A stretch of DNA of 5,892 nt from Candidatus Methanomethylophilaceae archaeon. Lineage in GTDB: Archaea; Thermoplasmatota; Thermoplasmata; Methanomassiliicoccales; Methanomethylophilaceae. The position numbers and the translations under genes were made by a program. Position 1 is the first letter of the stretch. The number at the start of each line of letters is the position of its first letter. The notes under the pieces are model-generated. The model ran no database searches, had not been told where the DNA came from, and worked only from the letters and a program-made list of their open reading frames with translations. Shown piece after piece: positions 1 to 4,835 of this stretch. The DNA is taken from assembly GCA_017455785.1 (NCBI GenBank), contig JAFSYZ010000060.1:1-5892 (forward strand), given 5' to 3'.

Positions 1-272
1 CCCATCCTTTCCAGCCATTTGCCGAATATCGCCATCTCCACTTTGTTGGTTCCAGTCGCGCGGTCCTTCCACGCGACATCCAGAAGAAAATTGACCTCTT
101 CCTTCCCGATCTTTCTCGGGTTGTAGGTCATCCCAGCATCCATCAATGTTGTCAATGTCCTTTTTATCGCCAGTGTGTAGTCCCTGATTGTGGATTCTGT
201 ATAATTGTGGGCTATCAGCCAGGTACGGTATTCTGCTACGAATGATAGTACTCTCCGTTCCTGACTTGGCAT
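1..272 (-). CDS. Tyrosine recombinase (integrase), N-terminal part, truncated by window edge
   Basis: This gene reads on the minus strand from an ATG at 272-270 and runs out of the window at position 1, so only the first 90 residues are visible. They begin MPSQERRVLSFVAEYRTWL and contain the pattern of the SAM-like core-binding domain of phage-type tyrosine recombinases: a first amphipathic helix (about 7-20), then YTESTIRDYTLAIKRTL (about 24-40), then a further helical stretch ending in an IFGKWLERMG helix. The catalytic domain (R...HxxR...Y) would lie outside, so activity cannot be judged. The start is firm because two in-frame TGA codons lie directly before the ATG, and a G6 run (complement of 283-288) can serve as a purine-rich ribosome site. 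In this family the enzyme integrates and excises an element at a host site, often a tRNA gene. It is transcribed divergently from everything else here, the usual place for an integrase at an element's end. The domain call is by pattern, without a search. Confidence 0.8.
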   Translation of the reverse strand, partial: MPSQERRVLSFVAEYRTWLIAHNYTESTIRDYTLAIKRTLTTLMDAGMTYNPRKIGKEEVNFLLDVAWKDRATGTNKVEMAIFGKWLERM

Positions 273-296
273 TCATCATTGGCCCCCCTTCGTGTT

Positions 297-374
297 CGAT
301 GGGAGGGTGGGCATTATCAAACACACATGACGAATTGACAACTAGGGCCCCTCCCATCGGTGTCGGGGCTAGTG
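297..374. repeat. GC-rich block of inverted repeats between integrase and RHH gene
   Basis: CGATGGGAGGG (297-307) is the exact reverse complement of CCCTCCCATCG (349-359), with a 41-nt loop. Overlapping it, ACTAG-gg-CCCC (341-351) pairs with GGGGCTAGT (366-374) apart from a 2-nt bulge. The block is much richer in GC than the AT-rich promoter that follows. No coding reading is convincing. It could hold integrase arm sites or an attachment site, or encode a structured RNA. Its position next to the integrase start favours the first, which is inference. Confidence 0.5.
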
Positions 375-442
375 ACGGTTGGCCTGATACTATGGCCGCT
401 AACACATAGGGAGTTATATGAGCCCGATTGTGTTTTTGATAA
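314..442. repeat. Outer inverted repeat flanking the GC-rich block
   Basis: TTATCAAACACAC (314-326) and GTGTTTTTGATAA (430-442) are inverted copies matching at 12 of 13 positions, 103 bases apart. They enclose most of the GC-rich block. Paired imperfect sites next to an integrase gene are the expected arrangement for arm-type recombinase or excisionase sites, but the sequence alone does not show this. Confidence 0.4.
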
Positions 443-483
443 GTGATACATATTCACATTGCCCCTACCAAATATGCAATAAT

Positions 484-493
484 TGATATTTAA
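484..493 (+). promoter_or_regulatory. Candidate archaeal TATA box of the RHH gene
   Basis: The sequence TGATATTTAA lies about 50-58 bases before the ATG at 542. A TATA box here would place the transcription start near 512-518, giving a leader of roughly 25-30 bases. The operator-like dyad at 491-516 would then sit between the TATA box and the start site, where a bound repressor blocks transcription. This is position and composition only. Confidence 0.35.
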
Positions 494-516
494 TGCTATG
501 TTATGACATAGCGTTA
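491..516. promoter_or_regulatory. 26-bp operator-like dyad upstream of RHH gene
   Basis: The stretch is an imperfect palindrome centred between 503 and 504 with 11 of 13 base pairs symmetric. It contains a perfect 7-bp inverted repeat GCTATGT (495-501)/ACATAGC (506-512). The outer half-sites are TAATGCTA (491-498) and TAGCGTTA (509-516). Directly upstream of an RHH gene, this fits an autoregulatory operator; RHH proteins bind such dyads as paired dimers. The half-site recurs at 1341-1348 and 1388-1395 in the promoter region of the long operon. Confidence 0.6.
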
Positions 517-541
517 TATTGTGCATATTCAATATGGAATT

Positions 542-718
542 ATGGCATCAAATCAGCAAGTCAATGTCAGATTGAGCGTCGATGAGCTCAGGCAGATAGA
601 TGCAATGGTCGAGAACGGTGATTTTGGTAACCGTGTGGAGTTCGTGAAGTATGCGACCCGCAAGGTCCTCCGTCAGCTGCAGGAAGGCGAGCGTATAGGA
701 TTCAAACCAGAGATGTGA
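542..718 (+). CDS. Ribbon-helix-helix (CopG/Arc-type) transcriptional regulator
   Basis: This 58-residue protein matches the RHH pattern along its length. A polar N-terminus leads into the DNA-contacting strand QVNVRL (6-11), then helix A SVDELRQIDAMVEN (12-25), the turn GDFGNR (26-31) and helix B VEFVKYATRKVLRQL (32-46). The N-R-V-E-F segment at the start of helix B corresponds to the usual S-R-s-E-f motif. RHH proteins act as dimers that insert a two-stranded sheet into the DNA major groove, usually repressing their own operon. A GTG at 521 would add seven residues, but they fall in the AT-rich leader, so ATG 542 is preferred; no clear SD precedes either. An operator-like dyad lies just upstream, and the nuclease-like gene starts two bases after the stop. 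It could equally be an antitoxin or a viral repressor. Confidence 0.85.
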   Translation: MASNQQVNVRLSVDELRQIDAMVENGDFGNRVEFVKYATRKVLRQLQEGERIGFKPEM

Positions 719-720
719 GG

Positions 721-1245
721 ATGTTCCATCTTTACAATGCCGGTGAGAAAGGATCCTACTTTCAGCAGCACTGCGAGTCGATGTTCTACCATATGGAGAA
801 TCTTGATCCGCGTTATTATCTCCCACCAGAGTTTGAGGGTCTGAGACCCGATATAATGATCGGAGATTCCGACGATCCTGAAAAGTTCGTGGTGATAGAG
901 TGTAAATACGGCGGCGGTAGGCTGACATCATTGCAGTTTAACAGGTATCGTAAGCTGAACAACTATGACAGCTTCGACGTCTATCTGATGTACGGTGAAG
1001 GTGGAAGGCCGAACGATCCCGCAGCGGTCTATCTCATTCCATTCTGTTTCGTGAATGCCACGAAGATCACAACACCGGAGAGCTTCAAACTTCCGAAAAA
1101 GCATCATACCTTCTATACTGTTCAGCAGATCCGCGATTATTCTCAGCCACATATATCCAATGTGGTCTTCGATGACGAATCATATCGTCCAGCAGATCTG
1201 AAGAGGTCCAGAAGTTTCTGGAATTCTCCTAAGGATAACGATTGA
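721..1245 (+). CDS. PD-(D/E)XK superfamily nuclease-like protein
   Basis: The 174-residue protein carries a spaced nuclease motif: R-P-D-I-M-I with Asp44, then after a variable loop V-V-I-E-C-K with Glu60 and Lys62, followed by a helix with Gln72 (LTSLQFNRYRKL). A hydrophobic strand FDVYLMYG comes next. Order and spacing (D-x15-E-x-K, helix with Q, strand) are those of PD-(D/E)XK metal-dependent nucleases such as restriction enzymes, resolvases and RecB-like nucleases. Glu19 in the first helix may be a further acidic ligand. The C-terminal third is basic (KLPKKHH, LKRSRSF) and could bind DNA. ATG 721 gives the junction TGAGGATG, identical to that at 2253-2260; a GTG at 715 would add two residues and overlap the RHH stop. 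It forms a two-gene unit with the RHH regulator. The fold call is by motif only; the substrate is unknown. Confidence 0.6.
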   Translation: MFHLYNAGEKGSYFQQHCESMFYHMENLDPRYYLPPEFEGLRPDIMIGDSDDPEKFVVIECKYGGGRLTSLQFNRYRKLNNYDSFDVYLMYGEGGRPNDPAAVYLIPFCFVNATKITTPESFKLPKKHHTFYTVQQIRDYSQPHISNVVFDDESYRPADLKRSRSFWNSPKDND

Positions 1246-1271
1246 ATTGTTTTCTATTATACTCATATAAT

Positions 1272-1303
1272 GATATAATCATTATAATGATTATATCTTT
1301 TTT
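1272..1303 (+). terminator. Perfect 26-bp palindrome followed by T-run
   Basis: Positions 1272-1297 are an exact palindrome (half-site GATATAATCATTA) directly followed by T6 (1298-1303), an A and TTT. It lies 26 bases after the nuclease stop. T-runs end transcription in archaea, and the hairpin plus T-run would also suit an intrinsic terminator. Because the stem is all A/T except one G:C pair near each of two positions per arm, an operator or a nuclease-sensitive cruciform is an alternative. Confidence 0.55.
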
Positions 1304-1334
1304 ATTTCGTTCTTCACGCTTTCTGCAATGATAG

Positions 1335-1409
1335 TATTGCTAGCATTAGCATTGATTTTTGAATATAATTAAATAATAATAAATTGATAGCATTAATAGC
1401 AAATAATGC
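1335..1409. promoter_or_regulatory. Promoter region of the long operon with repeated RHH-like half-sites
   Basis: This AT-rich stretch holds two copies of ATTG(C/A)TAGCATTA, at 1336-1348 and 1383-1395, 47 bases apart. The first lies in a near-palindrome TATTGCTAGCATTA (1335-1348). A further TAATGC is at 1404-1409. TAGCATTA is the reverse complement of TAATGCTA in the dyad before the RHH gene. Between the copies, the A/T-rich run near 1362-1376 (TATAATTAAATAA) is the best TATA candidate and predicts a start near 1390-1402, on the second copy. Control of the operon by the RHH protein is inferred. Confidence 0.5.
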
Positions 1410-1459
1410 AATGCAAAAAGTGTGATAGAATGAAAACGAAATCAATATGGGGGACATAG

Positions 1460-1636
1460 ATGCAGTGTTACATCTGTCCGGTATGTTTTGCCAGTTTGGA
1501 GAAGCGTAAGGGTCTGCGCGAAGGGATGGGGTTCTGTCCCGACTGCATGGACTATCATCCGTTGAGTAAGGTCGCCGTGGTCTCACGCGTGGTCTACAAG
1601 GGGGAGGACACATCCAGACTGATCCGCGTCCAATGA
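1460..1636 (+). CDS. Small Cys4 zinc-ribbon protein, first gene of the long operon
   Basis: The 58-residue product starts MQCYICPVCFASLEK and has two Cys pairs, Cys6-x2-Cys9 and Cys26-x2-Cys29 (FCPDC), with an extra Cys3. This is the spacing of a one-knuckle-pair zinc ribbon. The remainder (VAVVSRVVYKGEDTSRLIRVQ) is short, with one probable beta strand and no enzyme motif. A G5 run at 1449-1453 lies 6 bases before the ATG. It is the first gene after the promoter region, and the next gene could begin by overlapping its stop. Small zinc ribbons of this sort are frequent in archaeal viruses and plasmids and usually bind nucleic acid or a protein partner; the specific role is unknown. Confidence 0.75.
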   Translation: MQCYICPVCFASLEKRKGLREGMGFCPDCMDYHPLSKVAVVSRVVYKGEDTSRLIRVQ

Positions 1637-1662
1637 TGCGGTCTTTTCAAGAGGTTGATAGG

Positions 1663-2052
1663 ATGAATGATGAATCAGTCGATAATAGGCGCCCTATCCT
1701 TTTGACCATAAGGGATGGGGATGATCGCAGTCCGACACTCTACTGCAGATACAGGGGATTGGCGGCGCTGCGGATAATACAAGGTGTGGTACATGAGATG
1801 GATTTGACCGATGTTCACAGCGTCATGTGCAATGTGATCTCCAAGCTCATGGGCGGCGAATATCTCGGGATTTCCTTCTACATCTACGATCACGACAAGG
1901 TACCAGAGTGCTATTCCGATGTGTCCAGGTGGGAGTACGATGTCTCCACGGACACATGGATGTGTTCGGAGAAGGGGATTATGACGGACAGGGATGTGAT
2001 GACATATCTATCCAAACGTATCCCAGTCAGTTATCCGGAGGAGTGCATATGA
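1663..2052 (+). CDS. Hypothetical protein, alpha/beta, possible distant relative of the three genes that follow
   Basis: I do not recognise a family. With the start at ATG 1663 the protein has 129 residues. That start has an SD (GAGGTT, 1651-1656) 6-7 bases upstream. An in-frame ATG at 1633 would add ten residues and overlap the previous stop as ATGA, so coupling from there is also possible. Predicted order by eye is strand (RPILLTIRD), strand (TLYCRYRG), a helix (LAALRIIQGVVHEM), strand (HSVMCNVIS), strand (LGISFYIYD), then an acidic, aromatic tail (SRWEYDVSTDTWMC). The strand-strand-helix-strand-strand order matches the next three small proteins, but the sequence identity is too low to claim homology. 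No signal peptide or membrane segment is seen. It is the second gene in the long operon. Confidence 0.7.
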   Translation: MNDESVDNRRPILLTIRDGDDRSPTLYCRYRGLAALRIIQGVVHEMDLTDVHSVMCNVISKLMGGEYLGISFYIYDHDKVPECYSDVSRWEYDVSTDTWMCSEKGIMTDRDVMTYLSKRIPVSYPEECI

Positions 2053-2255
2053 CCTTCGTGGTGACGTTGAGCACCCAGGGTGGAATAACATTCCGTAACT
2101 TCTTCAAGAGGGAGTCGGATGCCACCAGATTTTCCGAGATGGTCAAGAGGTGCATGGTCGAGGGCCGTGTTCTGGATGTGCAGCCGAGATCGTGCGTCAA
2201 GCAATGCGTGCACGGGAGATCCATCTCGTCCATGACGGTCAGCGTGGAGGTCTGA
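2049..2255 (+). CDS. Small hypothetical protein, tandem paralogue 1 of 3
   Basis: The 68-residue protein begins MTFVVTLSTQGGITFRNFF. Its start overlaps the previous stop as ATGA, with GGAGG (2038-2042) 6 bases ahead, which fixes the start; longer in-frame readings lie inside the upstream gene. It aligns without large gaps with the next two products. Shared features are an MT start, a first strand, an aromatic pair near residues 17-19, an acidic/Ala helix (ESDATRFSEMVKRCM) and two last strands ending in SISSMTVSVEV. This suggests a compact beta-beta-alpha-beta-beta domain. Three Cys residues (35, 49, 53) do not form a clear metal site. No family is recognised; a small viral protein that binds a host partner is one guess. 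Confidence 0.75.
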   Translation: MTFVVTLSTQGGITFRNFFKRESDATRFSEMVKRCMVEGRVLDVQPRSCVKQCVHGRSISSMTVSVEV

Positions 2256-2257
2256 GG

Positions 2258-2479
2258 ATGACGGTTGCCACAGTCTATGTGAACATCAACAAGGACATCT
2301 CCTACATTTTCCCGTATGAATCTTTCAAGGATGCGGAGGACTTCTACGACAAGGCCATGCTCTCCATGGATATGGGGAAACCCTTCGAGGTCGCTGCGGT
2401 AGGTGCCTGTCTGAAGAAACACATCAACGGCACGGCGGTCACGTCTCTTACACTTACAGACAGAGGGGTGAGGGAATGA
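2258..2479 (+). CDS. Small hypothetical protein, tandem paralogue 2 of 3
   Basis: The 73-residue product begins MTVATVYVNINKDISYIF. The ATG follows the preceding stop by two bases (TGAGGATG) and has GGAGGT at 2246-2251, 6 bases upstream. Like its neighbours it shows strand (ATVYVNIN), strand (ISYIFPYE), a helix with an alternating acid/aromatic face (SFKDAEDFYDKAMLSMDM) and two final strands (FEVAAVGACLKK, AVTSLTLTD). The DAEDFYDKAM helix corresponds to EAEMFYNKVL in the next protein and DATRFSEMVK in the previous one. The function is unknown. The tandem arrangement points to duplication followed by strong divergence. Confidence 0.75.
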   Translation: MTVATVYVNINKDISYIFPYESFKDAEDFYDKAMLSMDMGKPFEVAAVGACLKKHINGTAVTSLTLTDRGVRE

Positions 2480-2733
2480 CGTATTATTCCGTCATCCTGA
2501 GGATGAACAAGAGCACCTTCGTTCCGAACAACTTCTTCACATTGGAGGAGGCGGAGATGTTCTACAACAAGGTCCTGATGATAATGGAGCTCAGGGACAT
2601 CATCCGCATAGAGCCGTTCGACGGTACGAGTGTGGAATGTATCGTGAGGGGTCAGGACATCATAGATGTCTCATTGGTGAAGAGACAGGGTGCCCTTGAG
2701 GGAGGACCTGTAGGACAGGAGGTCTGCGCATGA
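2476..2733 (+). CDS. Small hypothetical protein, tandem paralogue 3 of 3
   Basis: The 85-residue product starts MTYYSVILRMNKSTFVPNNFF, overlapping the previous stop as ATGA; the purine-rich GAGGGGTGAGGG before it can serve as the ribosome site. Residues 1-70 follow the same plan as the two proteins before it: strand, strand with NNFF, a helix EEAEMFYNKVLMIMEL, and strands DIIRIEPFDGTS and DIIDVSLVKRQ. The closest match is paralogue 2 in the helix (A-E-x-F-Y-x-K). It differs by a Gly-rich C-terminal tail of about 15 residues (GALEGGPVGQEVCA), which also carries the SD for the next gene in its DNA. No catalytic motif is visible and the function is unknown. Confidence 0.75.
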   Translation: MTYYSVILRMNKSTFVPNNFFTLEEAEMFYNKVLMIMELRDIIRIEPFDGTSVECIVRGQDIIDVSLVKRQGALEGGPVGQEVCA

Positions 2734-2933
2734 TCTCTAGGGATGCCGATAGTGTGACGGATGCGTTCTATATCTCGATCAACGATGCAATCCAGGTTTT
2801 GAACGATGCCAAGGATGCGGGTCTGGATGTATTTGATTCCGATATATGGGAGGTCGATGACGTCACAGATCTGAAGGGTATGGTCGGTAAGGCCATCAAT
2901 CTTCTGAACAGGGCATGCGGGGTGTTGGAATGA
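2730..2933 (+). CDS. Small acidic helical hypothetical protein
   Basis: This 67-residue protein begins MISRDADSVTDAFYISIN and starts with an ATGA overlap, with AGGAGGT at 2717-2723 well placed upstream. It is strongly acidic (runs such as DVFDSDIWEVDDVTDL) and appears mostly helical: a first helix INDAIQVLNDAKDAG, an acidic loop and a last helix LKGMVGKAINLLNRACGVLE. It lacks Cys pairs, membrane segments and any signature I recognise. Small acidic proteins in viral early regions sometimes mimic DNA or block host enzymes, but nothing here beyond charge supports that. The following gene starts inside its stop codon. Confidence 0.7.
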   Translation: MISRDADSVTDAFYISINDAIQVLNDAKDAGLDVFDSDIWEVDDVTDLKGMVGKAINLLNRACGVLE

Positions 2934-3277
2934 GTGACACCGCTGTATTGGATTCTCCGTACAGGGACATCGTGGAGAATCTCAGGGATGTTCTGAAGAT
3001 GGCCAGTGTACTGGATACTGAGGGTCTTTCGATGGAGGGTGCCAGGGATAGATTCGTCGCGCACGTCATCGAATCCTTGGACGATCTCAATGCGTACATG
3101 AGGATGAAAGCGGTCAATGCCAACGAGCCTTTTCTCAGATTCATCTCTGCTGACCGTTACTGTCCGAAATGTGGCAGGATATGGAAGGAGATGGCGTTGG
3201 ACGTATCTGGATGGGATGGGTTGTTCACTCGTACCAAGATCTGCTCTGGCTGTAATGGGGGTGCATCCAATGATTGA
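2930..3277 (+). CDS. Hypothetical protein with helical N-terminus and C-terminal zinc ribbon
   Basis: The 115-residue protein begins MSDTAVLDSPYRDIVENL with an ATGA overlap; an upstream in-frame ATG at 2915 lies inside the previous gene and is not needed. Residues 10-62 look like two or three helices (DIVENLRDVLKMASVL, ARDRFVAHVIESLDDLNAYMRM). The C-terminus holds a Cys4 zinc ribbon: Cys78-x2-Cys81 (YCPKCGRIW) and Cys105-x2-Cys108 (ICSGC), separated by 23 residues with two Trp. A helical arm plus a zinc knuckle suggests a nucleic-acid or protein adaptor. The ribbon resembles the one in the next gene only by its Cys spacing. No specific family is recognised. Confidence 0.75.
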   Translation: MSDTAVLDSPYRDIVENLRDVLKMASVLDTEGLSMEGARDRFVAHVIESLDDLNAYMRMKAVNANEPFLRFISADRYCPKCGRIWKEMALDVSGWDGLFTRTKICSGCNGGASND

Positions 3278-3413
3278 GGATGAGTGTCCCAAATGCGGCC
3301 ACAAGGTCATTGTCTATTGGTCGGACAGGGATAAGCGCACAATCGGCAGGTGCACGTTCTGCGAGATGTACTACGATCTCAAATTTGTTCCGTTGAAGGA
3401 GGTGATAGGGTGA
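3270..3413 (+). CDS. 47-residue Cys4 zinc-ribbon protein
   Basis: This very small protein begins MIEDECPKCGHKVIVYW and overlaps the end of the previous gene by 8 bases. Cys6-x2-Cys9 and Cys28-x2-Cys31 (RCTFCEMYY) form a typical zinc ribbon with 18 residues between the knuckles and a beta hairpin around VIVYW, and almost nothing else is present. Such stand-alone ribbons occur in archaeal genomes and viruses as transcription-factor-like or adaptor proteins. A longer reading from 3117 would lie inside the upstream gene and is rejected. The DNA of its last codons contains the strong SD for the radical SAM gene, so translation of the two is probably coupled. Confidence 0.75.
   Translation: MIEDECPKCGHKVIVYWSDRDKRTIGRCTFCEMYYDLKFVPLKEVIG
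3396..3406 (+). promoter_or_regulatory. Strong Shine-Dalgarno deciding the radical SAM start
   Basis: AAGGAGGTGAT is an almost complete complement of the usual 16S rRNA 3' end. It ends 3 bases before the GTG at 3410, selecting that GTG over the in-frame GTG at 3350. It is among the best ribosome sites in the window, suggesting efficient translation of this enzyme. Confidence 0.75.
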
Positions 3414-4318
3414 ATGTCCTTTTGGTGGATGTGGATTCCAAGATACCCAATCTCGCCTTGATGAAGATAGCATCCTATCACAGAGGGATGGGCGATACCG
3501 TGGGATTCAGAGTCAGCGATCCCAAGAAGATCTACGCATCGGTGGTGTCCAAAAAGAACCGCCACAGAGTCGATGGACTGAGGTTCCTCTATCCAGATGC
3601 GGAGATCGACATAGGCGGTACGGGATATGATATTCACAAGGTCCTTCCTGAAGAGATAGAACATCAGTCACCGGATTACTCCATCTATGTGGATTGTGAC
3701 CGCTATCTCGGATTCACATCGAGAGGCTGCATAAGGAACTGCCCGTTCTGTTATGTTCCCAAAAAAGAGGGGAGGTTCCATCGCATCTACGATTCGGCGA
3801 AAGAGGCATTGGACCATATCATCGGTAATTTCGTCGGAAGATGGAAACAGGTCGAACTGCTCGATAACAACATCCTCGCCGACAAGGAATGGTTCATGGA
3901 AGTGAGCCAGGAGATTATGAGTAGGGAATGGAGGGTCGACTTCAACCAGGGATTGGACATACGTCTGCTGGACGAAGAGATCGCGCAGAGACTGGCTGAA
4001 TTGAGACCTATCCGTGACTGGAAGTTCGCATTTGACAACAGTAGTTACGAAAAAGCCGTGATGGATGGCATAGATTTACTGAATGCCAACGGCGTGGATG
4101 TTCGTAACAGGTGTCTGTTCTATGTCTACTGCGACGGGGACTACCAATATGATGATGCGGTCTACAGGTGTCGCAGACTGAAGGAAAAGAACGCCTTGGC
4201 TTACGTTATGATGAATGCCGAAAACAATACGACCAAACGCACCAGAGCGCTGAAACGCTGGACCAGACCGCAGATATTCTGGACAATCGACATCGATGAT
4301 TACAAGGTGAGGGCATGA
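3410..4318 (+). CDS. Radical SAM protein (phage/plasmid-type, with N-terminal B12-binding-like region)
   Basis: This is the largest gene here, 302 residues from GTG 3410, whose GTGA overlaps the previous stop. The radical SAM signature CxxxCxxC is present as Cys107, Cys111 and Cys114 in FTSRGCIRNCPFCYVP; these bind the [4Fe-4S] cluster that cleaves S-adenosylmethionine. Before it, MNVLLVDVDSKIPNLALMKI and GGTGYD (69-74) with LPEEIE (79-84) resemble the degenerate cobalamin-binding-type first domain of many such enzymes, followed by PDYSIY. After it come repeated strand-helix units (VELLDNNILA, VDFNQGLDIRLL, WKFAFDNSS, RNRCLFYVY) that fit a partial TIM barrel, and the chain ends without an extra cluster domain. 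Length and motifs resemble short radical SAM proteins carried by viruses and plasmids, whose substrates are unknown to me. A role in modifying a nucleic acid or peptide is only a guess. Confidence 0.85.
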   Translation: MNVLLVDVDSKIPNLALMKIASYHRGMGDTVGFRVSDPKKIYASVVSKKNRHRVDGLRFLYPDAEIDIGGTGYDIHKVLPEEIEHQSPDYSIYVDCDRYLGFTSRGCIRNCPFCYVPKKEGRFHRIYDSAKEALDHIIGNFVGRWKQVELLDNNILADKEWFMEVSQEIMSREWRVDFNQGLDIRLLDEEIAQRLAELRPIRDWKFAFDNSSYEKAVMDGIDLLNANGVDVRNRCLFYVYCDGDYQYDDAVYRCRRLKEKNALAYVMMNAENNTTKRTRALKRWTRPQIFWTIDIDDYKVRA

Positions 4319-4470
4319 GCGATATGGAGCTGACATGTGTGGATGAGCGCAACGTTTCGTTGCGCATAAACGGTATTCCGAACACGGTTTCGTATTTCGA
4401 ACTGGACAAGCTTTATTGGGAGTGTTTTCAGAGGCATATGAGGGCAATCAATCAGAAGGTGGTTGGATGA
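4315..4470 (+). CDS. 51-residue hypothetical protein
   Basis: A short gene fills the space between the radical SAM gene and the next. It reads MSDMELTCVDERNVSLRING and ends RAINQKVVG, starting with an ATGA overlap at one end and offering another ATGA overlap at the other. It looks like two strands (NVSLRING, PNTVSYFE) followed by a helix (LDKLYWECFQRHMRAIN). No motif is recognised. Because both flanks are exact stop-start overlaps and the reading keeps the codon style of its neighbours, it is probably real despite its size. It could be a small partner of the radical SAM enzyme, such as a substrate or recognition protein, but it lacks the Cys/Ser/Thr-rich core and leader look of known peptide substrates. 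Confidence 0.65.
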   Translation: MSDMELTCVDERNVSLRINGIPNTVSYFELDKLYWECFQRHMRAINQKVVG

Positions 4471-4835
4471 CTAAGGAAGATGTCTTCGTCACCAGGGAGA
4501 TGGGTTACGTCCTCACTCCGATGAACAGTTTGGAAGGTACCAAGCTCAGATCTGAGGTTGACAAATGCGAGATCTACAGGTCTGCCACCGAGGCGATCAT
4601 CAACAATAGGGAGGGGATGGCCGGTAAGTGCGCGATCCTCTACATGATCGAGATCCGCGACGACGGAACCACGATGACGGGTCATCCGATGTTCTGCTGG
4701 TCTGTGATCTTTGCCGATGAGGATGGTTGTCTGGTCAGGCCGATTGCCGGTTCCGATAAGATCAAGGGTTCTGTGAAGGTGGTCAACCACATCAGAAAGG
4801 AAGAGGAGGTGAATAAGGATGAACAGACTGAATGA
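4467..4835 (+). CDS. Hypothetical protein, 122 residues
   Basis: The protein begins MTKEDVFVTREMGYVLTPM, with the ATG overlapping the previous stop (ATGA); an ATG at 4416 in the same frame is inside the upstream gene. The centre has strands typical of a small alpha/beta domain: GKCAILYMIEIRD, then MFCWSVIFADEDGCLVRPI, preceded by a helix (RSATEAIINNREG). The C-terminus is charged (IRKEEEVNKDEQTE) and overlaps the next gene by 17 bases, so the tail may owe its composition to the shared SD sequence. Three Cys residues are scattered without a metal pattern. No family is recognised. Confidence 0.7.
   Translation: MTKEDVFVTREMGYVLTPMNSLEGTKLRSEVDKCEIYRSATEAIINNREGMAGKCAILYMIEIRDDGTTMTGHPMFCWSVIFADEDGCLVRPIAGSDKIKGSVKVVNHIRKEEEVNKDEQTE
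4804..4812 (+). promoter_or_regulatory. Strong Shine-Dalgarno inside the end of the preceding gene
   Basis: AGGAGGTGA lies 6 bases before the ATG at 4819 and within the last codons of the 4467-4835 gene. It fixes the start of the small gene at 4819, which would otherwise be easy to miss because of its size and 17-base overlap. Confidence 0.7.

Larger units (their letters stand above)
1246..1459. other. Intergenic control region, no gene seen
   Basis: Nothing here reads as a gene on either strand. The first part carries the palindrome and T-run, the middle is a low-GC promoter-like stretch with repeated half-sites, and the last bases provide a purine run GGGGG (1449-1453) before the ATG at 1460. 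An ATG at 1447 lies in another frame and does not produce the zinc-ribbon protein. Confidence 0.6.

Noticed and set aside
281..380. tRNA gene or tRNA 3' fragment (TTCGAT at 295-300) as attachment site
   Set aside because: The bases around TTCGAT do not form a T-arm stem, and no cloverleaf or acceptor stem can be built.
188..409. Plus-strand 73-residue frame across the integrase start and repeat block
   Set aside because: It overlaps the integrase start antisense and reads through the inverted repeats. Its composition is unlike a protein, and it has no ribosome site.
317..532. Minus-strand 71-residue frame in the divergent gap
   Set aside because: It spans the TATA candidate and the operator dyad, has no recognisable motif, and its codon use is unlike the genes around it.
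521..541. GTG start for the RHH protein at 521
   Set aside because: It adds seven residues encoded by AT-rich leader sequence and starts right at the operator edge. ATG 542 gives a standard RHH N-terminus, though the GTG cannot be fully excluded.
1320..1415. CRISPR-like repeat array from the recurring TAGCATTA
   Set aside because: There are only two 13-base copies with unequal surroundings and no constant repeat length or spacers. Operator sites explain it better.
2768..3310. Minus-strand 180-residue frame
   Set aside because: It is antisense to two well-supported coupled genes, has a low-complexity Ser/Arg/Pro composition, and shows no start signal. It is a shadow frame.
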